64,000 nucleotides of DNA from Bradyrhizobium sp. NP1 (GTDB taxonomy: Bacteria > Pseudomonadota > Alphaproteobacteria > Rhizobiales > Xanthobacteraceae): the NCBI RefSeq assembly GCF_030378205.1, contig NZ_CP127385.1:1404001-1468000 (forward strand), in the 5' to 3' direction. Positions 25,812-33,953 of the stretch are shown here, in pieces; position 1 is the first letter of the stretch; each line of letters opens with the position of its first letter. The position numbers were made by a program, and so were the translations under genes. The notes beneath the pieces were generated by a model. The model was not told the DNA's origin, made no database searches, and saw only the letters and a program-made list of their open reading frames with translations.

Positions 25812-25814
25812 TCT

Positions 25815-26882
25815 TCAAGGCTTGAGCGTCAGCTTCTGCACCCGCCAGTTCAGGAGCTCGGCCACATACAGCGTGTTTTCGGCAGGGCACGCCATCGCGT
25901 GGATCCAGCCGAACTGCTTCAGCTGCTTGCCGGACTGGCCGAGCACCCCCAGCACCTTGCCGTCGAGCGACAGCTTGTAGACGCGTCCGGGCCAGGCATC
26001 TGAGGAATAGAGCACCTGGTTGGGCGGCGGCGTGATGCAGATCGCCCACGGCGAGCCCGGCGTGAAGGTGCCGCCGGCCATCATCGCCTCGTCCGGGATC
26101 TTGCCGATCGCGGGCTTCGCGTCCGGCGGCACCGGCACGTCGATGGTGAACTGGCGCAGGAATTTTCCGTCGCCGTCGAACACCTGGATGCGGTGGTTGC
26201 CGCGGTCCGCGACATAGACATTGCCCTTGGCGTCGGTCGCGATCGAATGCGGAGTGTTGAACTGGCCGGGCGCCGTGCCGCGGTCGCCCCATGACTTCAG
26301 CCAGTTGCCGTCCTTGTCCACCTTGGCGACGCGCGAATTGATGTAGCCGTCGCTGATGAAAGTGTTGCCGTTTTGATCGAATGCGACGTCGGTGACTTGG
26401 CGAAAGCGGCCGTCCTCGGCGGGCAGCGGCGGCTTCGGATGCTTCAGCGGCGCGGTATCCTCGTCGGAAGCTTCCTGCTTGCGGCCGAACACCATCAGCA
26501 CGCGGCCTTCGGGATCGAACTTGATCACCATGTCCGATCCCTTGTCGGTCACCCAGACGTTGTCCTTGGGATCGACCTTCACCGTATGCGCAAAGGACCA
26601 GGCATAGAGGTTCTTGCCCATCTCGCCGATCAGATTGCCCTTGGCGTCGAATTCCAGGAGCTGGGTCGCGGCCGCCGCATAGGCCGGGCCGGACGTGTTG
26701 CCGCGCGACAGCGCGAAGACATGCCCCTTGGAGTTGACCGCGATGCCCGAGACTTCGCCGAAATACATGTTGTGCGGCAGGTGCAGCGGATTGGGCGTGG
26801 AATCGAAGGGGATGTTGGGCGCTGTCTGCGCCCAGGCGGGGGACGCGGCCAGGCACGCCAATCCGATCAGCCAGCACTTCAT
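25815..26882 (-). CDS. secreted NHL-repeat protein, peptidyl-hydroxyglycine lyase-like
   Basis: The 355-residue protein has a signal peptide (MKCWLIGLACLAASPAWAQ) and repeated NHL beta-propeller blades: GEVSGIAVNSKGHVFALSRGN, FAHTVKVDPKDNVWVTDKGSDMVIKFD, VTDVAFDQNGNTFISDGYINSRVAKVD, HSIATDAKGNVYVADRGNHRIQVFD and IHAMACPAENTLYVAELLNWRVQKL. The blade order is like the lyase domain of peptidyl-glycine alpha-amidating enzymes, a label common in bacteria without proof of activity. It probably acts in the periplasm. The 4-bp gap to the acyltransferase gene is convergent. Confidence 0.82.
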   Translation of the reverse strand: MKCWLIGLACLAASPAWAQTAPNIPFDSTPNPLHLPHNMYFGEVSGIAVNSKGHVFALSRGNTSGPAYAAAATQLLEFDAKGNLIGEMGKNLYAWSFAHTVKVDPKDNVWVTDKGSDMVIKFDPEGRVLMVFGRKQEASDEDTAPLKHPKPPLPAEDGRFRQVTDVAFDQNGNTFISDGYINSRVAKVDKDGNWLKSWGDRGTAPGQFNTPHSIATDAKGNVYVADRGNHRIQVFDGDGKFLRQFTIDVPVPPDAKPAIGKIPDEAMMAGGTFTPGSPWAICITPPPNQVLYSSDAWPGRVYKLSLDGKVLGVLGQSGKQLKQFGWIHAMACPAENTLYVAELLNWRVQKLTLKP

Positions 26883-27046
26883 GTATGTTCTCCCGGGGAA
26901 ATCGATCTGCTTTCTTGCGAGCGGTGGAATGGTAGTCTAGCGGATCTCGCACCGTCCATCGCCGTCTGCGCGATGCCGGTCGTCATCAGGCGCATAACGG
27001 AGCGTCTCTTGGCGTTGGAGAGAGCCGCTTCCTGATCGGGTGCCGC

Positions 27047-28033
27047 ATGCTGCCTCGAACCAGCTTCGCCTGCCGACTTCTGCTCGTGCTCGCAGCATGC
27101 GCGCTGTCGGCGCTGCCGCCGGGTCAGGCGCTTGCCGGCTATCCCGAGCGCATCATCAGGCTCATCGTGCCGTACCCGCCCGGCGGCGGTACCGACGCGA
27201 TCGCGCGGACGCTGGCACAGGAGATGGCGAAGGATCTCGGCCAGTCCGTGATCATCGAGAACAAGCCGGGGGCGGGGACCATCATCGGCACGCAGGCGGT
27301 CGCAACCAGCGAGGGCGACGGCTACACGCTTCTGATCGGCACCTTCGCCAACGCCGTCAATCCTTCGCTTTACGCAAAACTGCCATATGATCAGCATCGC
27401 GACTTCGCGCCGGTGGCGCTGATCGCACGCTCCTTCAACATCGTCGTGGTCAATCCGACGTCGCCGATCAAATCGATCGCGGACCTGATCGCGGCGGCCA
27501 AGGCCGAGCCTGACAAGCTCGCCTACGGCACCTACGGCACCGGCAGCTCGGCGCATCTGGCCGGCGAATTGTTCAAGCACATGACCGGCGTCAGCCTGAC
27601 CACCGTGCCCTACAAGGGGGCGGCGCCTGCGATCACCGACCTGATCGGCGGCCAGATCCAGGTGATGTTCACGACGGTGACGAGCGCGGCCGCGCTGATC
27701 GAGGCCGGCCAGTTGCGCGCGCTCGCGGTGACGTCGGCGGAGCGTTCGCCTGCCTTTCCCGATCTGCCGACGGTGGCCGAGGCCGGCGTGTCCGGCTACG
27801 AGGCGGAGGCCTGGTACGGCCTGTTCGCACCGGCCAGGACGCCGCCCGAGATCATCGCGCGGCTCAACCGCGCCGTGGCGCTCGCGGTCCGGTCCGAGGC
27901 CTTCAAGACGCTGGCCAGGAATGAAGGCCTCACCCTCGTCGCAGCATCCCCGGACGAACTCGACCGCTATTACCGCGGCGAGGAAGAGCGCTGGCGCAAG
28001 GTGATCCGGGACGCCGGTGTCAAGGTCGAGTAG
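27047..28033 (+). CDS. Bug-family (tripartite tricarboxylate transporter) binding protein 1
   Basis: The 328-residue protein has a signal peptide (CRLLLVLAACALSALPPGQALA) and the Bug/TctC pattern: YPERIIRLIVPYPPGGGTDAIARTLAQEM, VIIENKPGAGTIIGTQAVA, GDGYTLLIGTFANAVNPSLYAKLPYD, VPYKGAAPAITDLIGGQIQVMF. These proteins bind small carboxylates or amides. No TctA/TctB membrane genes are nearby, which is usual for orphan Bug genes in this group. It precedes a GlcG-like secreted protein and could sense or deliver a ligand for it. Confidence 0.9.
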   Translation: MLPRTSFACRLLLVLAACALSALPPGQALAGYPERIIRLIVPYPPGGGTDAIARTLAQEMAKDLGQSVIIENKPGAGTIIGTQAVATSEGDGYTLLIGTFANAVNPSLYAKLPYDQHRDFAPVALIARSFNIVVVNPTSPIKSIADLIAAAKAEPDKLAYGTYGTGSSAHLAGELFKHMTGVSLTTVPYKGAAPAITDLIGGQIQVMFTTVTSAAALIEAGQLRALAVTSAERSPAFPDLPTVAEAGVSGYEAEAWYGLFAPARTPPEIIARLNRAVALAVRSEAFKTLARNEGLTLVAASPDELDRYYRGEEERWRKVIRDAGVKVE

Positions 28034-28128
28034 GGATGCCGCCTGCGGCGATCCGGAATATCGGTCCGGGTCCGGGGTTGCTGCAGGACGATGCACCAAC
28101 AAAACAAGACTTGAACCGGGAGGATAGA

Positions 28129-28671
28129 ATGCGACCGATCGTTTCGATGACCCTGGCGGCCTGCGCCGTCGTGTTGATGACCTCGCCGATACTGGCGCAG
28201 GCGCAGACACCGGCGCCCACCACTCCGCCGTCGGCGGGTGGAACGCCAGACGTGATGCCCTTCGACATCCCCTACGGCCAGTCGATCGGTCTCGAGCTTG
28301 CCAAGCAGGTCGTCGCTGCCGCCGAAGCCGAGGCCAAGAAGCGAAACTGGAAGATGAACATCGCAGTGGTCGACACCAACGGCGAACCCGTGATGTTCGA
28401 GCGAATGGAAGGCGCGCAGATCGCGTCAGGCTCGATTTCTATCGGCAAGGCCCGCACCTCGGCGCGTTTCCGTCGCGAGTCGCGGGCTTTCTACAACGCC
28501 TATGAGACCGGTCACCCCTATGTCGCGACGCTCGATCCGACACTGACCGCAAGCCCCGGCGGCTACCCGCTGGTGCAGGGCGGCAAGCTGATCGGCGCCG
28601 TCGGATGCTCCGGGGGCACCGGCGATCAGGACGCTGCGATCTGCAAGGTCGGCGCCGAGGTCGTGAAATAG
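28129..28671 (+). CDS. secreted GlcG/HbpS-like (DUF336) protein
   Basis: The 180-residue product starts at 28129, with GGGAGGATAGA upstream. A signal peptide (MRPIVSMTLAACAVVLMTSPILAQAQ) and a proline-rich linker precede the domain: GLELAKQVVAAAEAEAKKRNWKMNIAVVDTNGEPVMFERMEGA, SISIGKARTSARFRRES, and GGYPLVQGGKLIGAVGCSGGTGDQDAAICKVG. This is the GlcG/HbpS fold, known to bind haem or cobalamin in some members and a subunit-like partner in others. It lies 95 bp behind the Bug gene and is convergent with the amidase gene. Confidence 0.87.
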   Translation: MRPIVSMTLAACAVVLMTSPILAQAQTPAPTTPPSAGGTPDVMPFDIPYGQSIGLELAKQVVAAAEAEAKKRNWKMNIAVVDTNGEPVMFERMEGAQIASGSISIGKARTSARFRRESRAFYNAYETGHPYVATLDPTLTASPGGYPLVQGGKLIGAVGCSGGTGDQDAAICKVGAEVVK

Positions 28672-28704
28672 CGCTTCCTCTCTACCGCCTTTGTCGTCGC
28701 AATG

Positions 28705-30225
28705 TCATTTGCCCGGCGGCGGTAGCCGGCCGAAAACTTTCTCGATGGCGAGCCCGATCGCGAGCAGCCGGCGGTCGCTTCCCGCGGGGCCGTCGAGCTC
28801 GAGCCCGACCGGCAGCTTGCTGGCGGCGCCGAGCGCGATCGGGATCTGGATGCCGGGCACGCCCGCATTGCTGCCGGGATCGGTGTTCTGGATGAACAAG
28901 GTGAAGTTGGCGAGGCTGCTCGCGTCGGGATTGGCGGGAATGGCGACCTTCGGCGTGGTCGGGAAGGCGATGGCGTCGAGCCTGTTGCTGGCAAAAGTGT
29001 CACGGTAGAGGGCCTGCAAGGCCGGGCGCGCGGTCTTGATCGCGGCCTCATAGGCGGGCTTGGCGTCGGTCACCGAATTGTCGGGCCCCGGCAGCTTGCG
29101 GGGAATGACGAGCCCGTCATAGGTGCCCTTGACGTCGGGGCTTGCAATCGATTTCGCCAGTTGGTCGATGCTGATGCCGGTGCCGGTGTGCTTCAGATAG
29201 GCCACCATGTCGTCATAGGCCTCGTAGAGCGCGACCGGGAATCCGACCTGGCTGTTGAGCTCGCCCAGCTTCGGCATCTCCACGTCAACGACCGTGACGC
29301 CTTCCGCCTTCAGCCTGTCGAGCGCGGATCGGAACGCCGCGTCGGTATCGCCATCGAGATTGGCGAGCATGGATTTGACGACGCCGAGGCGCACCTGCTT
29401 GAGATTGGCGGGTGCGACCGCTCCGCCGCTGGCGATGGCGCGGTCGAGCAGGGCGACATCGGCTACCGTCGCCGCCATTGGGCCGGCGGTGTCGCGCGTG
29501 TGCGAGATCGGCGCGATGGCTCCTTGCGGGTAGCGCCCGACGGTCGGCCGCAGCGAAGCGCAGCCATTCAGTGCGCAGGGAATGCGCACCGAGCCGCCGG
29601 TGTCGGTGCCGAGCCCCGCGGTCACGATTCTCGCCCCGATCGCCGCGGCCGTGCCCGACGACGAGCCGCCGGCGATCTTGCCTGCATCATAGGCGTTGCG
29701 CACGCCGGGCTCAGGGCCGGTCTTGAACGACGGGTTGTAGCCGGAGATGCCAAAGGCAAGCTCATGCATGTTGGTCTTGCCGATGATGATGGCACCGGCG
29801 GCGCGCAGCTTCTCGGCGACGGGCGCGTCCTTGCGCGGCACGAAATCCTTCAGTGCCGGCGTCCCCGCCGTCGACGGCAGGCCGGCCACCTCGATATTGT
29901 CCTTGATCACGATGGGCACGCCGCCCAGAGGTTTGCAGGCGCCTTTGCGCTTGCGGCTGGCATCGAAGGCGGCAGCGGCCTTCTTCGCGCCGGCTTCGTC
30001 GAGCGTGACAAAGGCATTGAGATCGGCCCTCGCCTTGGCGCGGGCCAGCGCGGCCTCGACCAGTGCCTGGCTGGTGACCTTGCCGGCACACAGGTCGGCG
30101 GCCGCCTGCGTTGCGGTCAGGCGATCGAGGTCGGGCGCCGTCTGGGCTGCGGCCTGGTGCGCGAGACCGGTCAGAGCTGCGGTAATGGCCAGCAGGTATG
30201 CGCGCTTGTGCTGTCGGAATGTCAT
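28705..30225 (-). CDS. secreted amidase-signature hydrolase
   Basis: The 506-residue protein has a signal peptide (YLLAITAALTGLAHQAAAQ) and the complete amidase-signature triad: Lys in PIVIKDNIEVAGLPSTAG, the cis-Ser in GGSSSGTAAAIGA, and the nucleophile Ser in GLGTDTGGSVRIPCALNG. Export is unusual among cytosolic amidases but common in this branch. Substrate may be an amide, an indole-acetamide-like compound or a peptide amide; none can be chosen. It is convergent with the GlcG-like gene and divergent from the small secreted protein gene at 30450. Confidence 0.9.
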   Translation of the reverse strand: MTFRQHKRAYLLAITAALTGLAHQAAAQTAPDLDRLTATQAAADLCAGKVTSQALVEAALARAKARADLNAFVTLDEAGAKKAAAAFDASRKRKGACKPLGGVPIVIKDNIEVAGLPSTAGTPALKDFVPRKDAPVAEKLRAAGAIIIGKTNMHELAFGISGYNPSFKTGPEPGVRNAYDAGKIAGGSSSGTAAAIGARIVTAGLGTDTGGSVRIPCALNGCASLRPTVGRYPQGAIAPISHTRDTAGPMAATVADVALLDRAIASGGAVAPANLKQVRLGVVKSMLANLDGDTDAAFRSALDRLKAEGVTVVDVEMPKLGELNSQVGFPVALYEAYDDMVAYLKHTGTGISIDQLAKSIASPDVKGTYDGLVIPRKLPGPDNSVTDAKPAYEAAIKTARPALQALYRDTFASNRLDAIAFPTTPKVAIPANPDASSLANFTLFIQNTDPGSNAGVPGIQIPIALGAASKLPVGLELDGPAGSDRRLLAIGLAIEKVFGRLPPPGK

Positions 30226-30449
30226 TTTCTTCTCCCCATGATGGTGCCGGTCGCGTGCCCCCAGGGAATGATCGGCTGCGCCGTCACGTCTTGATTGGCG
30301 ACAACGTTATGCGATGGCGCTGGGAACGTCGATTGCCGCGCGATCTTGTTGCGGCGCGGCGCAACCAGAAATGGTGATGGCTGCGGATGCCGGAATAATC
30401 GCGCGCCAAAGGGGTTGGCGAGGCAACATTGCAACAACGGGAGATCATC

Positions 30450-31058
30450 ATGTTTCGCTTCGCACAAATCGCCGTCGCTGCCTCCTCTTTCCTGCTCATC
30501 GCAGGGCCGGCAAGCGCGCAGGAAACCATTCGCATCCGTGGCACCGTCGAGCGCATCGACGGGCCGGTCTATGTCGTCAAGAGCCGGGACGGTGCGGAAT
30601 TCAGGCTGACCGTGACCGACAAGCCGCTCTATGTCGCCATCGTCCGGGCGACCATGGCCGACATCAAGCCCGGCATGTTCGTCGGCTCTGCCGGCATGAT
30701 GGAGGCGGACGGCACGCAAAAGGCCATCGAAGTCCACATTTTCCCGGAATCGATGCGCGGCACCGGTGAGGGCCATTATGATTGGGACCTGATGCCGAAG
30801 AGCAAGATGACCAACGGCAATGTCGAGCAGGCCGTCACCGGCGTCGATGGGCCGGTGCTGTCGGTCAAATACAAGGACGGCGAGAAGAAGATCCTGGTGA
30901 CGCCGCAAACGGTCGTCGTCACCTATGTGATGGGTGACAAAAGCGAGATTACCCCCGGTACCCGGATCTTCATCTCGGCCGCCAAGAAGCAACCCGACGG
31001 CACCGTGCAGACGCCCCGCATCACCTACGGCCGGAACGGCGAGGCGCCCGCATTCTGA
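30450..31058 (+). CDS. secreted protein of unknown function with two OB-like repeats
   Basis: The 202-residue protein starts at 30450, with ACGGGAGATCATC upstream, and has a signal peptide (MFRFAQIAVAASSFLLIAGPASAQ). It contains two related segments: IRIRGTVERIDGPVYVVKSRDGAEFRLTVTDKP (about 27-60) and EQAVTGVDGPVLSVKYKDGEKKILVTPQTVVV (about 125-160). Both look like a small beta-barrel similar to DUF5666 proteins. HIFPESMRGTGEGHYDWDL lies between. I cannot name a function. It stands alone between a divergent amidase and the symporter pair. Confidence 0.75.
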   Translation: MFRFAQIAVAASSFLLIAGPASAQETIRIRGTVERIDGPVYVVKSRDGAEFRLTVTDKPLYVAIVRATMADIKPGMFVGSAGMMEADGTQKAIEVHIFPESMRGTGEGHYDWDLMPKSKMTNGNVEQAVTGVDGPVLSVKYKDGEKKILVTPQTVVVTYVMGDKSEITPGTRIFISAAKKQPDGTVQTPRITYGRNGEAPAF

Positions 31059-31297
31059 AGGCGTGGCCGATCCGACCGCCGCGCCAGCGCCGGCTCGGAA
31101 GACGTGTCCGAACAGCGGTCGGCCGATTCGGGTCGGTCGTCTGGCCGATGCCGAAAACGATTCCCGGCATCCATGCTCCTCTCCAGTCCTGTGGTCAGCG
31201 GGGGGCCTCCGCCGGCGAGTTTGCGCGACGGCAGCGATCTGGCCTCTGGTATCTGTTGGCGACATTGATATTGTTTGGCCAAAAGGCGGAGCTCCTC

Positions 31298-31477
31298 ATG
31301 TGGATTCTGTTGTTGCTGCCCTTCATCGGCCTGTTGTGGGTGCCGTTCTACAATTTCCTCGAGCCATCGCTGTTCGGCTTTCCCTTCTTTTACTGGTACC
31401 AGCTCGCCTGGGTGCCGATCTCCTCGCTCCTGATCTGGCTGGTCTATCGCAGCCGCTCACCTGACGACGCGCATTGA
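31298..31477 (+). CDS. DUF3311 small membrane protein
   Basis: The 59-residue product starts at the ATG at 31298, with GGAG 6 bases upstream; the open frame extends further but lacks a good start. It has two hydrophobic segments (residues 2-20 and 25-49) and the DUF3311 pattern PFIGLLWVPFYNFLEPSLFGFPFFYWYQLAWVPISSLLIWLVY. These proteins are encoded immediately before sodium:solute symporters, as here (12 bp), and are assumed to assist or form part of the symporter. Confidence 0.85.
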   Translation: MWILLLLPFIGLLWVPFYNFLEPSLFGFPFFYWYQLAWVPISSLLIWLVYRSRSPDDAH

Positions 31478-31489
31478 GGAGTACGCGTC

Positions 31490-32986
31490 ATGGCCGGTCA
31501 GATCCAATGGGTTGCGCTCTCCATCTTCATCTTCTTCTTTGCCCTCGTCACCGTGATGGGCTTCTTTGCCGCGCGCTGGAAATCGGGCCCGGTCAGCGAG
31601 CATCTGGATGAATGGGGGCTGGGCGGCCGGCAGTTCGGCACCTGGATCACCTGGTTCCTGGTCGGTGGCGATTTCTACACCGCCTATACCGTCATCGCGG
31701 TGCCGGCGCTGGTCTATGCGGTCGGCGCCTATGGCTTCTTCGCGCTGCCCTATACCATCATCGTCTATCCCTTCGTGTTCGCGGTCATGCCGATCCTGTG
31801 GAAGGTGGCCTACGACAACGGCTACGTCACGGCGGCCGACGTCGTTCACGGCATCCACCGATCGCGCGGCCTCGAGCTCGTGGTCGCCCTCACCGGCATC
31901 GCCGCGACCATGCCCTACATCGCACTGCAGCTCATCGGCATGGGCGTGGTGATCAAGGCGATGGGTTTGACCGGCGAGCTGCCCATCATCGCCGCCTTCA
32001 TCATCCTTGCGCTCTACACTTACAGCTCCGGGCTGCGTGCGCCGGCGCTGATCGCCTTCGTCAAGGACATCATGATCTATATCGTGGTGCTGGTCGCCGT
32101 AGTCCTGGTGCCGGCGAAGCTTGGCGGCTATGGCGCGGTGTTTTCCGCGGCCAACGACGCGTTCGTGGCCAAGGGCGGCGCCACCGGGCTGATCCTGAAG
32201 CCCTCGCAGATGCTCGCTTATGCGACCCTCGCGCTCGGCTCGGCGCTGGCCGCCTTCATGTATCCGCACACGCTGACCGGCATATTCGCCTCGAAATCGG
32301 CCGACACCATCCGCAAGAACGCGATCCTGCTGCCTGCCTACACGCTGCTGCTCGGCCTGATCGCGCTGCTCGGCTATATGGGCTATGCCGCCGCCGTGAA
32401 GGTCACCTCGCCCAACGATGTGGTACCCGCGCTGTTTCAGGCGCTGTTCCCCTCCTGGTTCGTGGGCTTCGCCTTTTCGGCGATCGCGATCGGCGCGCTG
32501 GTGCCGGCCGCCGTCATGAGCATCGGCGCAGCCAACCTGTTCACCCGCAATGTCTGGAAGGCCTATGTCAATCCGGACATCAGCCATGCCGGGGAAGCTT
32601 CGGTTGCCAAGATCACCTCGCTGGTGGTGAAGCTCGGCGCGCTTGCCTTCATCCTGTTCCTGCCGACGCAATATGCGCTCGACCTGCAACTGCTCGGCGG
32701 CCTGTGGATCCTGCAGACTTTCCCGGCGCTGGTGTTCGGGCTGTTCACGCGCTGGTTCCGTGCCGAAGCGCTGCTGCTCGGCTGGGCGGCCGGCATCGGC
32801 TGGGGCACATGGACGGCGTGGAGCAACGGCCTGAAGCCGCTTGCGACGCTCGCTTTCGGCGACGCCAGCTATACGTTCTATGTCGGGCTCGGCGCTCTCA
32901 TCCTCAACGCCGTGATCGCGGCCCTCGCGACCGTCGTGATCAGCGCGGTGCTCCCGGACCGCGGCCGCGCTACGGCTCGATCCTGA
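31490..32986 (+). CDS. sodium:solute symporter family protein
   Basis: The 498-residue protein has about 13 membrane segments of the SSS family: the GGRQFGTWITWFLVGGDFYTAYTVIAVPALVY start, AYDNGYVTAADVVHGIHRSRGLELVVALTGIAATMPYIALQLIGMG, and TRNVWKAYVNPDISHAGEASVAKITSLVV. SSS members with a DUF3311 partner usually move monocarboxylates, pantothenate-like or amino acids with Na+. GGAGTACGCGTC precedes the ATG. Its stop overlaps by 17 bp the end of the convergent Bug gene. Confidence 0.93.
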   Translation: MAGQIQWVALSIFIFFFALVTVMGFFAARWKSGPVSEHLDEWGLGGRQFGTWITWFLVGGDFYTAYTVIAVPALVYAVGAYGFFALPYTIIVYPFVFAVMPILWKVAYDNGYVTAADVVHGIHRSRGLELVVALTGIAATMPYIALQLIGMGVVIKAMGLTGELPIIAAFIILALYTYSSGLRAPALIAFVKDIMIYIVVLVAVVLVPAKLGGYGAVFSAANDAFVAKGGATGLILKPSQMLAYATLALGSALAAFMYPHTLTGIFASKSADTIRKNAILLPAYTLLLGLIALLGYMGYAAAVKVTSPNDVVPALFQALFPSWFVGFAFSAIAIGALVPAAVMSIGAANLFTRNVWKAYVNPDISHAGEASVAKITSLVVKLGALAFILFLPTQYALDLQLLGGLWILQTFPALVFGLFTRWFRAEALLLGWAAGIGWGTWTAWSNGLKPLATLAFGDASYTFYVGLGALILNAVIAALATVVISAVLPDRGRATARS

Positions 32987-33950
32987 TATTGGCTGCTTTC
33001 GCGACCTCGCCCCAGCGGGCGATGTCGCGGTTGAGGATTTGCGCGAATTCCTCCGACGAGGTGCCGACGCATTCAATGCCGAGCAGCTTGAGCCTGGCGA
33101 CGACGTCGGGCAGGTTCGCGATCCGCATCAGCTCGCTCTCGAGCTTCCGGACGATCGCGGCAGGCGTCCCCTTCGGGACAAAGATGCCGCTCCACAGCAC
33201 GGCGTCGACGTCGGCGCCGGCCTCCTTCATGGTCGGCACATCGGGCAGATCTTCCATGCGCGCAGGCGCGGCGACCGCGAGCGCCCGCACCGTGCCGCTC
33301 TTCACCTGGCTCACCACCGGACCCGCATCGGCGATGGTCGTCGTCACCTGGCCGGAGATCACCGCGAGCACCGACTCGTTGGCGCTCTTGTAGGGGATCG
33401 CCAGCATCGGTGCGCCGGTTTTCTGCTTGAATAGTTCCGTCACGAGCTGGAACGAGGCCGACGAGCTCGCATAGTTCATCTTGTCGGCATTGGCCTTGGC
33501 GTAAGCCACGAGCTCGGCCACCGATCTGATCGGCGAGGCGGCATTCACGATCATGATCAGCGGAAAGGACGCGAGCTCCGAGACTGCGACGAAGTCCTGC
33601 ACGGCGTCATAGGGCAATTTGGCGTAGACCGCCGGATTGATCGATATGCCGCTCGCGCTCATCAGCAGCGTGTAGCCGTCGGGCGCGGATTTCGCGACAT
33701 ATTCGGTCGCGACGATCGCGCCGCCGCCCGGCTTGTTGTCGACGATCACCGGCTGGCCGAGGCTTTCGGACAGCTTCTGCCCGAATACGCGCGCGATGAT
33801 GTCGTTGCCGCCGCCGGCGGCGAAGCCGACCACGATGTGGATCGGGCGGGCCGGATATTTGGCGGGATCGTCTTGCGCGAGCACAACCCGGCTTGCGAGC
33901 GCGAGCAGGCAGGCGCCGAGCATGAAGGGCTTGAGCAGCTTCATCGTCAT
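32970..33950 (-). CDS. Bug-family binding protein 2
   Basis: The 326-residue protein has a signal peptide (MLKPF-MLGACLLALASRVVLAQ region) and Bug motifs: YPARPIHIVVGFAAGGGNDIIARVFGQKL, VIVDNKPGGGAIVATEYVA, GYTLLMSASGISINPAVYAKLPYD, IPYKSANESVLAVISGQV, KEAGADVDAVLWSGIFVPKGTP. It is the last gene of a five-gene leftward operon, 3 bp after the TPP enzyme gene, so it probably collects the operon's substrate in the periplasm. Confidence 0.9.
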   Translation of the reverse strand: MTMKLLKPFMLGACLLALASRVVLAQDDPAKYPARPIHIVVGFAAGGGNDIIARVFGQKLSESLGQPVIVDNKPGGGAIVATEYVAKSAPDGYTLLMSASGISINPAVYAKLPYDAVQDFVAVSELASFPLIMIVNAASPIRSVAELVAYAKANADKMNYASSSASFQLVTELFKQKTGAPMLAIPYKSANESVLAVISGQVTTTIADAGPVVSQVKSGTVRALAVAAPARMEDLPDVPTMKEAGADVDAVLWSGIFVPKGTPAAIVRKLESELMRIANLPDVVARLKLLGIECVGTSSEEFAQILNRDIARWGEVAKAANIRIEP

Positions 33951-33953
33951 TCC

